64,000 bases of DNA from Kordiimonas pumila (GTDB lineage Bacteria > Pseudomonadota > Alphaproteobacteria > Sphingomonadales > Kordiimonadaceae), in contig NZ_CP061205.1 of assembly GCF_015240255.1 (NCBI RefSeq), forward strand, positions 1,757,501-1,821,500. Reading direction: 5' to 3'. The notes beneath the pieces were generated by a model. The model made no database searches, was not told the DNA's origin, and was given only the letters and a program-made list of their open reading frames with translations. Position 1 is the stretch's first letter, and every line of letters begins with the position of its first letter. A program made the position numbers and the translations under genes. Shown here piece by piece: positions 45,601 to 54,106 of the stretch.

Positions 45601-45942
45601 CTTGCTATGCACTGGGAAATGTGGCTGATGGCAGAGGGGGGCATGAAGAACCATCATGTGCTGAAAGCTGCTACATTAAACGGGGCAACGACCATTGGCC
45701 TTGATAAGCAGATAGGCAGTCTTGAGGTGGGTAAACTTGCCGACCTTGTGGTGCTTAACAAAAATCCGCTGGACGACATTAAAAACACCAATACCGTTCA
45801 GTATACTGTTGTGAATGGCCGTGTGTATGAGCCATATAGTATGAACGAGATACTGCGCCGTGAAAAGCCTCGTACTAAATTTTACTGGGAGCTAGGTGAG
45901 CAGTACGGCATAGATTGGAACAGTTCGTCGTCTGGGCAGTAA
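42679..45942 (+). CDS. Exported TolB-propeller/amidohydrolase fusion protein, copy 2
   Basis: A 1087-residue paralogue of the preceding gene, collinear over its whole length and separated by 2 nt. Signal peptide about 1-22 (AAFAATSHAD). Propeller repeats include MSVDVSPDGKTILFDMLGDI and FSPDGSKILYLSDKSG. The amidohydrolase domain has VNMHGHLEGC, IIKSYRQP, TALEH and NVGSHAQVQGLAMHWEMW. The ..GHIDCC of copy 1 is ..GHLEGC here, so the pocket may differ. A tandem duplication with divergence suggests two related substrates. Confidence 0.85.
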   Translation: MRFRFTVSWFVGLAAFAATSHADPVWDVENTGLPYVTKTITTTEGTWMSVDVSPDGKTILFDMLGDIYSMPATGGDATLILGGPAIERMARFSPDGSKILYLSDKSGSDNVWVAEPDGTGAHAITSETVDVLAGPAWDASGDYVVATQLSAKFENINTSSLRLYNVNGGKGVELVPSPSHGRNVEEAQFSPNGRFLYYTERIAEPHVSHVYVDANHTNFAVMRRDMETGETIKLIGGFGSALTPEVSPDGRYIAFVRRVKDKTILFRFDTETLEQSPIYDNLDRDLQAEFIAQGTFYPQYSWFPDNRHIAIWGKGKIFKIDMMTAEVEEIPFKASAEHKLTKASRVADNLSPDVITAHATRQIATVPDDNSIIFHAFGRLWQQDFDTRKATRLTTGSAMEFEPVVSNDGTQVAYIEWQDETGAKLQLFSRRTGKAKLLYATRGILREPAFSPDGNFLLFRIEEGSKCMGGYGIETGLFILDIKSGSVRKFHDTGETPQFSPDGKRVYFTESHWGEHGQISHVNSITREGYDLRTHAVAHGADILDIRFSPDFNWITFKEDRQYYVMPYHETGTPITVSSAGGGAWARQLSTLSGYDIRWSADSKSLYWALGQSLYTAKVADEGLGHTATTLVAEMPTDKPTGLMAFTNARLITMKGTEVIENGTVLIDGNKITAIGTADTVTVPASAKVVDAHGKTIMPGFVNMHGHLEGCYYSSIGLMPEKQPSHYASLAFGTTTNYDPYATELPSYEMGEMRDVGLMVGPRTISVGGVVYGRAGKGDPVYEPVFSLEGARHVMDRKLALGGTIIKSYRQPMRSQRQMLIKAAHEKGIMVDIEGESHFYNNISAIIDGHTALEHNFPVANLYDDIIQLMAAGDTPNTPTLVALFGEFMGENYYYEKTRAWEDARINSYVPQVTSSYSAIGIPYAAPMYARGMTTLHVADELWDVGVRSVARSINRADEAGAQINVGSHAQVQGLAMHWEMWLMAEGGMKNHHVLKAATLNGATTIGLDKQIGSLEVGKLADLVVLNKNPLDDIKNTNTVQYTVVNGRVYEPYSMNEILRREKPRTKFYWELGEQYGIDWNSSSSGQ

Positions 45943-45975
45943 GTATAGTTTGGTAAAAGTTGAGTGGACAAAAAT

Positions 45976-46731
45976 ATGTCAAAAGTTTCATCAATATACC
46001 GGTACCCGGTTAAGGGCCTGAGCGGCGATTTGTTGCCTGAGGTAATGCTTACAGCTGGGAAGGGTGTTCCTCATGACCGGCAATTTGCCATCGCTCTGGG
46101 AGATACACATTTTGATCCTGCAAATCCTGAGTATTTGGGTAAGCGCCATTTTTTAATGCTTATGGTTGATGCCAAGCTTGCCGAGCTTTCGACAGCTTAT
46201 AATGCGTCAGAGAATATACTCACGATTTTAAAAGACAGTGCTGTTGTCTATAGCGGCAGGCTGGATGTTAAAGATGATGCGGATCGCCTTGGTACATTCT
46301 TTGATGATTTCATGAACGGTAAAACCCGCGGTGGTGCCCGGCTCGTGACCGCAGAGGGACATATGTTTGCAGATATTCCTGATCAGAATGTTTCTCTGAT
46401 CAATCTGGCAAGTGTTCGTGATTTTGAAGATAAAACCGGATTGGTGGTGGATCCGATGCGTTTCCGCGGTAATATCTATATAGATGACATGCCTGCATGG
46501 TCAGAGTTTGATCTGGTAGGGAAGAGCTTTAAAATCGGTGAAGCTGAGTTCAAGGGCAAGGAAGTTACAACACGCTGTGCTGCTGTGAATGTAAATCTTG
46601 AAACTGCCGCACGGGATATGAATATACCGCTTACGTTAAAGAAAACATACGGCCATTCTGATATGGGTATATATGCCGATGTTATCAAAGCCGGTGTTAT
46701 AAAACCGGGTGATAAGCTGGAACTGCTTTAA
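45976..46731 (+). CDS. MOSC-domain protein
   Basis: A 251-residue protein with an N-terminal beta-barrel (VSSIYRYPVKGLSGDLLPEV, HDRQFAI) and a C-terminal MOSC domain. The conserved cysteine lies in VTTRCAAVNVNLETA, where molybdenum-cofactor sulfurases and mARC-type enzymes bind persulfide or Moco. The role is probably sulfur transfer or Moco-dependent N-reduction of an unknown substrate. ATG 45976 is preferred to GTG 45964. It follows the second TolB-amidohydrolase by 33 nt and ends in a terminator. Confidence 0.8.
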   Translation: MSKVSSIYRYPVKGLSGDLLPEVMLTAGKGVPHDRQFAIALGDTHFDPANPEYLGKRHFLMLMVDAKLAELSTAYNASENILTILKDSAVVYSGRLDVKDDADRLGTFFDDFMNGKTRGGARLVTAEGHMFADIPDQNVSLINLASVRDFEDKTGLVVDPMRFRGNIYIDDMPAWSEFDLVGKSFKIGEAEFKGKEVTTRCAAVNVNLETAARDMNIPLTLKKTYGHSDMGIYADVIKAGVIKPGDKLELL

Positions 46732-46784
46732 AGCCATAGGGTTTAAATAACCTGAGACATATCAGGGTTTGAGAATGATTTAAA

Positions 46785-46819
46785 AGGCATAGTGCTGATA
46801 GCGCTATGCCTGTTTTTTT
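46785..46819 (+). terminator. Rho-independent terminator
   Basis: AGGCATAGTGC / GCGCTATGCCT stem (one G-T wobble) with TGATA loop, followed by a run of seven T. It closes the TolB-amidohydrolase/MOSC unit. Confidence 0.85.
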
Positions 46820-47005
46820 ATGTCCAAACACACAGCGCTTCGAGCTTCATTGGTGTGCCTCCTGCAAAATGACCAAAAAAAATGCATAAAAACGTTATTT
46901 TAACGATAATAGCAAACTATATGCAGGTTTATATCAACAGTGTGTGCAGTTAAAATCGTCGATATGAGGAGATGGTTCACTCAATTACCAATCAGGAGCG
47001 TTGAA

Positions 47006-48085
47006 ATGTCCAAGTCTAAACTGTGGTTACGGGATGAGTTTCGTGAAACAGAGCGCAGATCACCACTTTTGCCGTCAAGTGCAAAGGAATTGATCGCGGC
47101 AGGCATGGAAGTTGTTGTAGAGCGATCTGAGAAACGCATTTTCCCTGACCATGAATATGAGGCGATGGGCTGCCAGATGGCGGAATCCGGCGCTTGGGTT
47201 GATGCGCCAAAGGGCACAACTGTTCTGGGCTTAAAAGAATTACCAGAAACACCTGCGGAACTGAAAAACAGCCATATCTATTTTGCGCATGCCTACAAGC
47301 AGCAAGCAGGCTGGCAAAAGCTGCTGGGCCGTTTTGTGCGTGGGGGCGGAGAGTTGCTTGACCTTGAATATATGGTCAATGCGGAAGGCCGCCGTGTAGT
47401 GGCTTTTGGTTACTGGGCAGGTTACATGGGGGCAGCACTTGCCCTTATGCAGTGGTACGACAGAGTTGCTGACCGACCATCCGTTTTAGCCGAAGGCCTG
47501 CATTCATTTGAAAATAGCGTAAGTCTTGATGAGAAAATCGAAAGCCTCAAGATAAAAGGTAGCAGGCCAAAGGCACTGGTCCTGGGTGCTCACGGTAGGG
47601 GCGGCAAAGGGGCTGTTGAAATTTTGAAACGCCACGGCGCGATTGTAACAGAATGGGACCGCGAAGAAACCGCAAACCTTGACCGTAAAGCACTGCTGTC
47701 GCACGATATTCTGGTGAACTGTGCCTTTGTGGCGAGTAAGATTCCTGCTTTTGTAAGGTCGGATGATATTGGAGCAGAAGGGTGTAAGCTGAAAGTTATT
47801 ACAGATGTTTCCTGTGACCCATTCAGTGATTTTAACCCGCTCCCCCTTTATAATGCGCCAACAAGTTGGAAAGAGCCTTTTGTGACTGTTGCTAGAAACG
47901 GCGCAGAGCTTAATCTGATTGCGATAGATAACCTGCCTTCTTTATTGCCACGTGAAGCAAGCATGGAGTTTGCAGGCCTCTTGTTGCCATATCTGAAAAC
48001 GCTGGATGCTAACCCAGTTTGGGACGCAACACGCAGTTCTTACCAACATGCGCTGAAAGCCATTGAAAAAAGTAACGCGGCCTGA
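47006..48085 (+). CDS. Saccharopine dehydrogenase (L-lysine-side, LYS1-like)
   Basis: A 359-residue enzyme of the alanine-dehydrogenase/saccharopine-dehydrogenase fold. Family segments are LWLRDEFRETERRSPLLPSS, PKGTTVLGLKELP, YFAHAYKQQAGWQ and the nucleotide-binding LVLGAHGRGGKGAVE. It should condense L-lysine and 2-oxoglutarate to saccharopine in the catabolic direction. ATG 47006 follows AGGAG and fits the known N terminus, unlike upstream starts. It begins an operon with the glutamate-forming saccharopine dehydrogenase and an aldehyde dehydrogenase. Confidence 0.87.
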   Translation: MSKSKLWLRDEFRETERRSPLLPSSAKELIAAGMEVVVERSEKRIFPDHEYEAMGCQMAESGAWVDAPKGTTVLGLKELPETPAELKNSHIYFAHAYKQQAGWQKLLGRFVRGGGELLDLEYMVNAEGRRVVAFGYWAGYMGAALALMQWYDRVADRPSVLAEGLHSFENSVSLDEKIESLKIKGSRPKALVLGAHGRGGKGAVEILKRHGAIVTEWDREETANLDRKALLSHDILVNCAFVASKIPAFVRSDDIGAEGCKLKVITDVSCDPFSDFNPLPLYNAPTSWKEPFVTVARNGAELNLIAIDNLPSLLPREASMEFAGLLLPYLKTLDANPVWDATRSSYQHALKAIEKSNAA

Positions 48086-48138
48086 AACGATATTGGCAGC
48101 TTACTGCGATAAGCAACCCATACAGGGAAGAGTATAGT

Positions 48139-49302
48139 ATGACACATAAAACATCCATTCACTGGGTCGGTGCGGGTTTGGCGTCAGGCCCCGGTATTGT
48201 TTCAATTGCCAAGTCTTACGGTAACTTGACTGTATGGGACATGACATCAGACCGAGCTGAAATGCTTAAAAAGCAGGCTGGCCAAGACGCTGATATGCAG
48301 GTGAAGCTTCTGGACCTTGGTGATGATGCTTCGGTTGCTGGTTTTAAAGCGGCAATCGCTAAAGGCGATATTGTTGTATCCATGCTTCCTGCTGCCTTGC
48401 ATATTCAAATGGCTGAAATAGCCCTTGAAACGGGGGCGCATCTGGTAACGTCAAGTTATGTATCCCCTGAGATGCAGGCTCTTGATAACAGAGCAAAAGA
48501 GGCCGGCATTGCGCTTGTGAACGAGGTAGGGCTGGACCCGGGTATCGACCACCTGTTTACGCATTTACTTGTAGATGCTGCCCAAAAAGCGAGTGTTCTT
48601 GGATGTGGTAATGCTATTGATTTTGTCTCTTACTGTGGCGGCATACCGGCTGTTAAAAATGACTTCACTTACAAATTTGCATGGACACCATACGGTGTTC
48701 TTACAGCCCTTAAAAACCAAGCCCGCTTTATTGAAAATGGTGCTGAAAAAACTGTCACAAAAGCATGGGAAGATGTTTCAGAACTGGCGATCCATGGTGA
48801 AACTTTCGAAGTGTATGCCAACCGCAATAGTGTTCCCTATGTTAAAGAATATGGTCTAGACGGTGAAACAAACCTGCAAAAATTTGTGCGTGGCACCATT
48901 AGGCTTGAAGGCTGGAAAACAGCATGGAAAGATATTTTCAACGAAGTAGATACAGCTGACACTTCAGCGTTGAAAGAGCTTTCCGCGAAGCTGTGGAAAG
49001 ACTATGCTTACGGCGAAAAAGAAGAAGACCGTGTTGTTTTGTATGTGGCCTTAACGGCCCAGAAGTCTGACGGTAGTGTTTGGGAAGGTTCCCTTACACT
49101 TGATGAAAAAGGCAGTGGTTGGAAAACGGCAATGGCGGCAACCGTGTCTCTGACAGTTGCAGAGGCTGTGTTAGCTGTCGCTGGCGGCGATATGGCTGCT
49201 GGTGTGCATGCGGCAATCACAGACGTGGCTAAATGCCGTAAATGGTTAAACGGCCTTATAGGTAACGGCCTTTCGATCAAGGCAGAAAATGTAAGCCTCT
49301 AA
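48139..49302 (+). CDS. Saccharopine dehydrogenase (glutamate-forming)
   Basis: A 387-residue enzyme of the LYS9/saccharopine-reductase family. An N-terminal Rossmann fold (IHWVGAGLASGPGIVSIA) and the substrate-binding segments VNEVGLDPGIDHLFTHLL and FVSYCGGIPAV are diagnostic. It splits saccharopine into 2-aminoadipate 6-semialdehyde and glutamate. It is 53 nt after the lysine-side dehydrogenase, so in this bacterium the two steps are separate proteins rather than the fused plant/animal AASS enzyme. Confidence 0.9.
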   Translation: MTHKTSIHWVGAGLASGPGIVSIAKSYGNLTVWDMTSDRAEMLKKQAGQDADMQVKLLDLGDDASVAGFKAAIAKGDIVVSMLPAALHIQMAEIALETGAHLVTSSYVSPEMQALDNRAKEAGIALVNEVGLDPGIDHLFTHLLVDAAQKASVLGCGNAIDFVSYCGGIPAVKNDFTYKFAWTPYGVLTALKNQARFIENGAEKTVTKAWEDVSELAIHGETFEVYANRNSVPYVKEYGLDGETNLQKFVRGTIRLEGWKTAWKDIFNEVDTADTSALKELSAKLWKDYAYGEKEEDRVVLYVALTAQKSDGSVWEGSLTLDEKGSGWKTAMAATVSLTVAEAVLAVAGGDMAAGVHAAITDVAKCRKWLNGLIGNGLSIKAENVSL

Positions 49303-49345
49303 AGCAGGCGGCTGAATTATTAAAGTATAAGTTTAAGGACAGATA

Positions 49346-50857
49346 ATGGATATTAAAGATATTTTTTCTAAGCTTGGGTTAGACGAAAAAAGCCTGAACT
49401 CAGGCTCGCTTGAAGTTTTTACACCTGTTGATGGCAGTAAGTTTGCAAGCCTGAAAACTGATAGTGCAGCAGATGCAGACACTAAAATTGCGGCGGCTGT
49501 AGAGGCCTTTAAAATATGGCGCACTGTGCCAGGCCCACGTCGGGGCGAATTGGTGCGCTTGCTTGGTGAGCTGCTCCGTAAACACAAGGAAAGCCTTGGT
49601 GCACTTGTAAGCTATGAGTGCGGTAAGATTTACCAAGAAGGTCTCGGCGAAGTGCAGGAAATGATCGATATTTGTGATTTTGCTGTTGGCCTTTCCCGTC
49701 AGCTTTACGGTCTGACGATCGCGTCAGAGCGCCCCGGTCATAAAATGCGGGAATACTGGCAGCCTATTGGCCCCGTTGGCATTATTAGCGCCTTTAACTT
49801 CCCAGTTGCAGTTTGGGCATGGAATGCGGCGCTTGCGCTTGTGTGCGGCGACAGCATTATCTGGAAACCATCAGAAAAAACGCCGGTTACTGCAATTGCC
49901 TGCCAGAAGCTGTTTGAAGAAGCTTGTAAGCAGTTTGGTGCCGATGCGCCTAAAGGACTGTCGCAGCTTCTCATCGGTGAACGCGATATTGGCGAAGTGC
50001 TGGTAAACGACAAACGTGTACCGGTTATCAGTGCAACAGGTAGTACTGCAATGGGCCGTATAGTTGGGCCAAAAGTTGCTGCTCGCTTTGGCCGGACAAT
50101 TCTGGAGCTTGGTGGTAATAACGCTATCATCGTGGCACCGTCGGCTGACCTTAATCTTGCCTTCCAAGGCATCCTTTTTGGTGCTGTTGGCACATGCGGC
50201 CAGCGCTGTACATCTACACGCCGCATATTTGTGCACGATGATGTGTATGATGCGCTCGTGCCGCGCCTGAAAAAAGCGTATGCTGGCCTTTCTATTGGCA
50301 GCCCACTGGATGCAAAAACACTGGTTGGCCCACTGGTTGATAAGCTGGCGTTTGATGCTATGGAAAAAGCCCTTGCAAAAGCGAAAGCCGAAGGCGGTGA
50401 GATTACTGGTGGTGGGCGTGCGCTTGCTGATAAATACACTGAAGGCTACTATGTGAACCCTGCAATCGTGGAGATGAAGGGCGCTGCGGATAACGTGCAG
50501 GAAGAAACTTTTGCCCCTATCCTTTATGTGTTCCGTTACACAGATCTTGAAGAAGCGATTGCCCGTCAAAACGATGTACCACAGGGGTTGTCTTCTTCTA
50601 TCTTTACCCGCGATGTTCTGGAAGCTGAAATTTTCACCTCTGAAGCCGGTAGTGACTGCGGTATTGCGAATATTAATATTGGCACATCTGGTGCTGAAAT
50701 TGGCGGTGCCTTTGGCGGTGAAAAAGAAACAGGTGGTGGGCGCGAGAGTGGCTCAGATGCTTGGAAAGGCTATATGCGCCGTATGACAAGTACGATGAAC
50801 TATTCTAAAGCGCTTCCGCTTGCGCAGGGCATTACATTCGATACATCAGAATCGTAA
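49346..50857 (+). CDS. 2-Aminoadipate 6-semialdehyde dehydrogenase (ALDH7-like)
   Basis: A 503-residue NAD-dependent aldehyde dehydrogenase of the ALDH7 (antiquitin/AmaB) type. Elements seen are the cofactor region PVGIISAFNFPVAVWAWN, ISATGSTAMGR, the general base Glu in LELGGNNAIIV, the catalytic Cys in GTCGQRCTSTRR, and the C-terminal family segment FGGEKETGGGRESGSDAWK. It oxidises the semialdehyde from saccharopine to 2-aminoadipate. It is the third gene of the saccharopine operon, and a terminator follows. Confidence 0.9.
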   Translation: MDIKDIFSKLGLDEKSLNSGSLEVFTPVDGSKFASLKTDSAADADTKIAAAVEAFKIWRTVPGPRRGELVRLLGELLRKHKESLGALVSYECGKIYQEGLGEVQEMIDICDFAVGLSRQLYGLTIASERPGHKMREYWQPIGPVGIISAFNFPVAVWAWNAALALVCGDSIIWKPSEKTPVTAIACQKLFEEACKQFGADAPKGLSQLLIGERDIGEVLVNDKRVPVISATGSTAMGRIVGPKVAARFGRTILELGGNNAIIVAPSADLNLAFQGILFGAVGTCGQRCTSTRRIFVHDDVYDALVPRLKKAYAGLSIGSPLDAKTLVGPLVDKLAFDAMEKALAKAKAEGGEITGGGRALADKYTEGYYVNPAIVEMKGAADNVQEETFAPILYVFRYTDLEEAIARQNDVPQGLSSSIFTRDVLEAEIFTSEAGSDCGIANINIGTSGAEIGGAFGGEKETGGGRESGSDAWKGYMRRMTSTMNYSKALPLAQGITFDTSES

Positions 50858-50878
50858 AACCCACTGTATGATGAACAG

Positions 50879-50917
50879 AAAACACCCCGATAGCGTTATG
50901 CTGCCGGGGTGTTTTTT
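50879..50917. terminator. Bidirectional terminator between convergent lysine-catabolism operons
   Basis: AAAACACCCCG / CGGGGTGTTTT, 11-bp stem with a 15-nt loop; T run on the plus strand and A run at the left edge. It ends the aldehyde-dehydrogenase transcript and the opposing D-2-hydroxyglutarate-dehydrogenase transcript. Confidence 0.85.
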
Positions 50918-50938
50918 ATGGTTTTTCTGGAATGATTG

Positions 50939-52360
50939 TTACCCGAAGTTTACGGTACCAAGTGATGCAGGTGACGTAATGCTTTTAAAGCTTCGCGCCA
51001 TAGCTTTCAGGTTTTCAGAGGTGTAAAGGTCATAAAAATATTGGTTTTTTGGGCCAATAGCGTGTTCGGCGCTGTAGCTGCCGGCAAACTTATTCACAAC
51101 AATATCAAACACCCATGTTCGTAATTCTCTCTCAAACGCAACATCGTTTGCACGCGGATCGTCTTTTGCCAGAACTAGGTTAAAATGTAGTCCGCCGTCG
51201 CCCACATGGCCAAAATTACACATAGTAACGCCAGAAAATATTGTGGGTAGAGCGGTTTCCATGAAGCGGGTGAAACGCATTGCATTTGCCCGCCGAAAAG
51301 AAACGTCAAAAGCAATGAGCTTGCCCATGCTTTTCACGCCTTCTGATATAGCGTGCCGAAGGGCCCACATTTCTTCGGGCCTGCCAATAAGAGCATCAGC
51401 GAGAGGTTCATTTTTATCCTCCCATATTTCAGCAAGCACAGCCTCAAGCATTTCTGGTAAGGGTTGTTCGCCTTCTCGTTCTGGCCAGTCACGGCTCACT
51501 TCAGCAAGAATGATATAGTCTGGCACAGTGCCGCCCGGAAACGGGTTCGTGAGTGATGTTACATGGCTATAGGCCGCTGACACTGCATTTTTTGACATAC
51601 CTTCAAAAGCGCTCAGGCATATGCCAAGCTTTGCTTCCATCAGGCGCATCAGGGGGGCAACTGCCTCTAGGCTGGACGGTATCAGGTAAGCTGTCGCGCT
51701 TTGCATGGGTTTTTGGACAATATTCAATACACATTCTGTTACCACACCAAAAGCACCACTGGTGCCAATGAACATCTGTTTCCAATCTACGCCCGTGTTG
51801 TTTTTACGCAGCGTGTTCGTGAGGTTTAGTACTGTTCCGTTTTCATCGGCAAGTACAACGGTAAGACCAAGCGTGTTAGCACGTACATCGCCGTAACGCA
51901 GGCAGCGTGTGCCGCCCGTGTTGGTGGCTATCATCCCGCCAATGCGAGGATCAGCGCCAAGGTCAATCGGGAAAAAAAGGCTTTCTTTTTCAAGGGCCTC
52001 ATTAAGTGTGGAAAGCCGAATGCCAGCGCTGACATGAACAGATTTATTATCAATATCAAGATCGATAATGGTGTTGATCCGGTCTAGGCTTAAAATGCCC
52101 TGCGTGCCGGTGTCGTTTGGTGTAGATGCCGAAACCAGACCTGTGTTTCCAGACTGTGGCACAAGATGGATATGATGTTGGGCACAGTAAGCAAGAAGTT
52201 TTGACGTTTCTTCTGTGTTTGCTGGGCGGGCTACAAATGCAGCCTTGCCCATGTCATAGCGTGCTCCTGTGACATACGGCACCATATCGGCTTCCGCTGT
52301 TATGAGGCCTTTGTTGCCGAGAAGGCTTAAAAGCGCATCACTATGTATCTGCATGCTCAT
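50939..52360 (-). CDS. FAD-linked D-2-hydroxyglutarate dehydrogenase
   Basis: A 473-residue FAD_binding_4/FAD-oxidase_C enzyme. The flavin-binding half has LVPQSGNTGLVSAST and GGMIATNTGGTRCLRYGD. The C-terminal half has the metal-site motif CNFGHVGDGGLHFN and YSAEHAIGPKN. It oxidises D-2-hydroxyglutarate to 2-oxoglutarate. Start 52360 has AGGAAG 6 nt upstream. It lies 23 nt downstream of hglS, which makes its substrate; that pairing raises confidence over a generic D-lactate dehydrogenase call. Confidence 0.85.
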   Translation of the reverse strand: MSMQIHSDALLSLLGNKGLITAEADMVPYVTGARYDMGKAAFVARPANTEETSKLLAYCAQHHIHLVPQSGNTGLVSASTPNDTGTQGILSLDRINTIIDLDIDNKSVHVSAGIRLSTLNEALEKESLFFPIDLGADPRIGGMIATNTGGTRCLRYGDVRANTLGLTVVLADENGTVLNLTNTLRKNNTGVDWKQMFIGTSGAFGVVTECVLNIVQKPMQSATAYLIPSSLEAVAPLMRLMEAKLGICLSAFEGMSKNAVSAAYSHVTSLTNPFPGGTVPDYIILAEVSRDWPEREGEQPLPEMLEAVLAEIWEDKNEPLADALIGRPEEMWALRHAISEGVKSMGKLIAFDVSFRRANAMRFTRFMETALPTIFSGVTMCNFGHVGDGGLHFNLVLAKDDPRANDVAFERELRTWVFDIVVNKFAGSYSAEHAIGPKNQYFYDLYTSENLKAMARSFKSITSPASLGTVNFG

Positions 52361-52383
52361 CTGTTTCTTCCTGTTCGTCAGCG

Positions 52384-53787
52384 TTAGGCTGCCCGGGCTG
52401 GCTTCAGGGTTTCCTTGCATTTTTGTTTTGATTGTTCTTCAGCGGTTTCATACAGCCCAAATTCGCTGATAACAGGGGCGCCGAGCGCTTCCTCGAATAA
52501 TTTCTGGTTTGGGCTTTCCGCGAAATCATTTGCCGCATTATCACCAAGGTTTGACTGAAAGATGCCCGCCGCACTAACAGGCAAAAAATCTTCATAGGTT
52601 AGAGGGTCAAACCTGACAAGGCCTGCTTTTATAAGGTCATCAAGGGAGCCATCCTCACCGCCAGTATTGGCAATATCCTTGCCTTTGCGTGTTACAGAAT
52701 ACCGGAAAAAAGCAAGACCTTGCTTGCGCATTTCTGCATATGTATCTGGAAACTCTTGGAAAGTTTTTGCCAGAATGCTGCGATACTCTTCTGCGTTAGA
52801 GCCATCGGCTTTGGGTGTTATCAGTGTGCGGGTTTTGGCAAGCAGTTTGTCATAGAGTGCTCGGCCTTTTTGCGTGAGGGCACACCCGCGTTGTTCAATT
52901 TCACCAAAGCGCGCTGTATGATAGCCTTCTTTCCACTGGTTTTCACCTTCAAGGAAAGCAACTTTTTCATTCAGGGCCTTGAACGATGTTTGGCGTAGTA
53001 ATATGGCGCATTTACGCGTTGGTGGCCCTTCCACTACTGCTTTGGGTGTTATGCCTTGCCGTGGCATTTCCTTTTGCACCATATCAATGTCGAGGGTGCA
53101 AGGGGTCAGGTGGTTAATATGGGGGCCTTTAAAGGATACAACATCTGCAATAAGGCGGTGGGCATCATGCAACTGATGATACAGAGCTTCGCTCACATTT
53201 GCTTTTTCGTGCCAGCGAAATGTCTCGAGAGCTTCGGCTATGAAGCTATATGCATCTGTTTCGCTCAGGCCTTTTTGGCGCTCAGCTTTTTCTATCAAGG
53301 CTTTAACCCCAGCTGTGAAAATATCGCGTTGCTCAACGGTCGCAAGGGCGCTTTCACGTAGGTTTTGATCCGGAATAAGGTCAAGCCTAAGGAGCGAGGT
53401 GAAAACACGGAAGGGGTTTTTCTGTAAATCAGCATCGGCAACAGGCCTAAAGGCAGTAGAGTGAACCGGTATGCCTGCAGGGCTAAGGTCGTAATAGCCC
53501 ACTGGCTCCATGCCCATAACAGCGAACAGGCGGCGCATCATGAATAGTTCCTCTGGTTTGCCAAGCCTGATTGCGCCGTGGCGTTCTTCGGAAATGCGGT
53601 CAAGCTGGCCTGTCACCTCCATACTTCTGTGCAAGGCGGCATCGTTTGAAAGCATTTCATGGTTTATACTCGAAACCATATCAAGCAGTGTGCCGTATGT
53701 TGGCACTTCTGTGCGGTACATGGCTGACATTGCCGCAGAAAATTTAGCGCGAATTTCACTGGGGGAGATAAAAGTAACCTGCGTCAT
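52384..53787 (-). CDS. hglS: 2-Oxoadipate dioxygenase/decarboxylase (HglS, D-2-hydroxyglutarate synthase)
   Basis: A 467-residue DUF1338-family protein that matches Pseudomonas putida HglS end to end. The iron ligands align: His70 in ERHGAIRLG, His226 in GPHINHLTP and the Glu of FGEIEQR (296 here); Arg74, which positions the substrate, is also present. HglS converts 2-oxoadipate plus O2 to D-2-hydroxyglutarate plus CO2. It forms an operon with D-2-hydroxyglutarate dehydrogenase and diverges from an Lrp regulator. With the saccharopine operon opposite, it completes lysine breakdown to 2-oxoglutarate apart from the aminoadipate transaminase. Confidence 0.92.
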   Translation of the reverse strand: MTQVTFISPSEIRAKFSAAMSAMYRTEVPTYGTLLDMVSSINHEMLSNDAALHRSMEVTGQLDRISEERHGAIRLGKPEELFMMRRLFAVMGMEPVGYYDLSPAGIPVHSTAFRPVADADLQKNPFRVFTSLLRLDLIPDQNLRESALATVEQRDIFTAGVKALIEKAERQKGLSETDAYSFIAEALETFRWHEKANVSEALYHQLHDAHRLIADVVSFKGPHINHLTPCTLDIDMVQKEMPRQGITPKAVVEGPPTRKCAILLRQTSFKALNEKVAFLEGENQWKEGYHTARFGEIEQRGCALTQKGRALYDKLLAKTRTLITPKADGSNAEEYRSILAKTFQEFPDTYAEMRKQGLAFFRYSVTRKGKDIANTGGEDGSLDDLIKAGLVRFDPLTYEDFLPVSAAGIFQSNLGDNAANDFAESPNQKLFEEALGAPVISEFGLYETAEEQSKQKCKETLKPARAA

Positions 53788-54106
53788 TTAAATGTGCTCC
53801 GTTCAGGTGGGGATGCCCGAAAAAAGGGTTCGTTTCATATCAACACCATACGGTTAGATCTTCCATAGTGAAGTGCTCATTTCGACGGAAATGATATTTT
53901 TAATATACAAAAAACCGTAATTACCGTTGAAGTGATTATTATATCCTTATCGTAAAGGAGTATAAGCTTTATGAATGGGCTATTCTAATACTATTATTTT
54001 GTAAATTATCCGCTCAATCAGCTATCTACGGGCTTATGTGAGTTTTACTTGTATGTATGTATAACTCTATTTGACATAAAAGCGGAAAAACCGTTAAAGT
54101 GATTAT
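53788..54106. promoter_or_regulatory. Divergent hglS/lrp promoter region with repeated ACCGTTRAAGTGATTAT boxes
   Basis: About 320 bp without a gene. A 17-bp direct repeat differing at one base occurs at 53923-53939 (ACCGTTGAAGTGATTAT) and 54090-54106 (ACCGTTAAAGTGATTAT); the second abuts the lrp ATG. A TTGACA hexamer lies at 54071-54076. The boxes are probable Lrp-type sites controlling both directions. Confidence 0.55.

Noticed and set aside
49738-50439. Long minus-strand frame opposite the aldehyde dehydrogenase
   Set aside because: Antisense shadow of a clear ALDH gene with Ser/Ala/Pro-rich, non-protein-like composition.
54071-54106. Sigma-70 promoter for lrp from the TTGACA at 54071
   Set aside because: No acceptable -10 hexamer at 16-18 bp spacing, and it would place the transcript start on or past the ATG.
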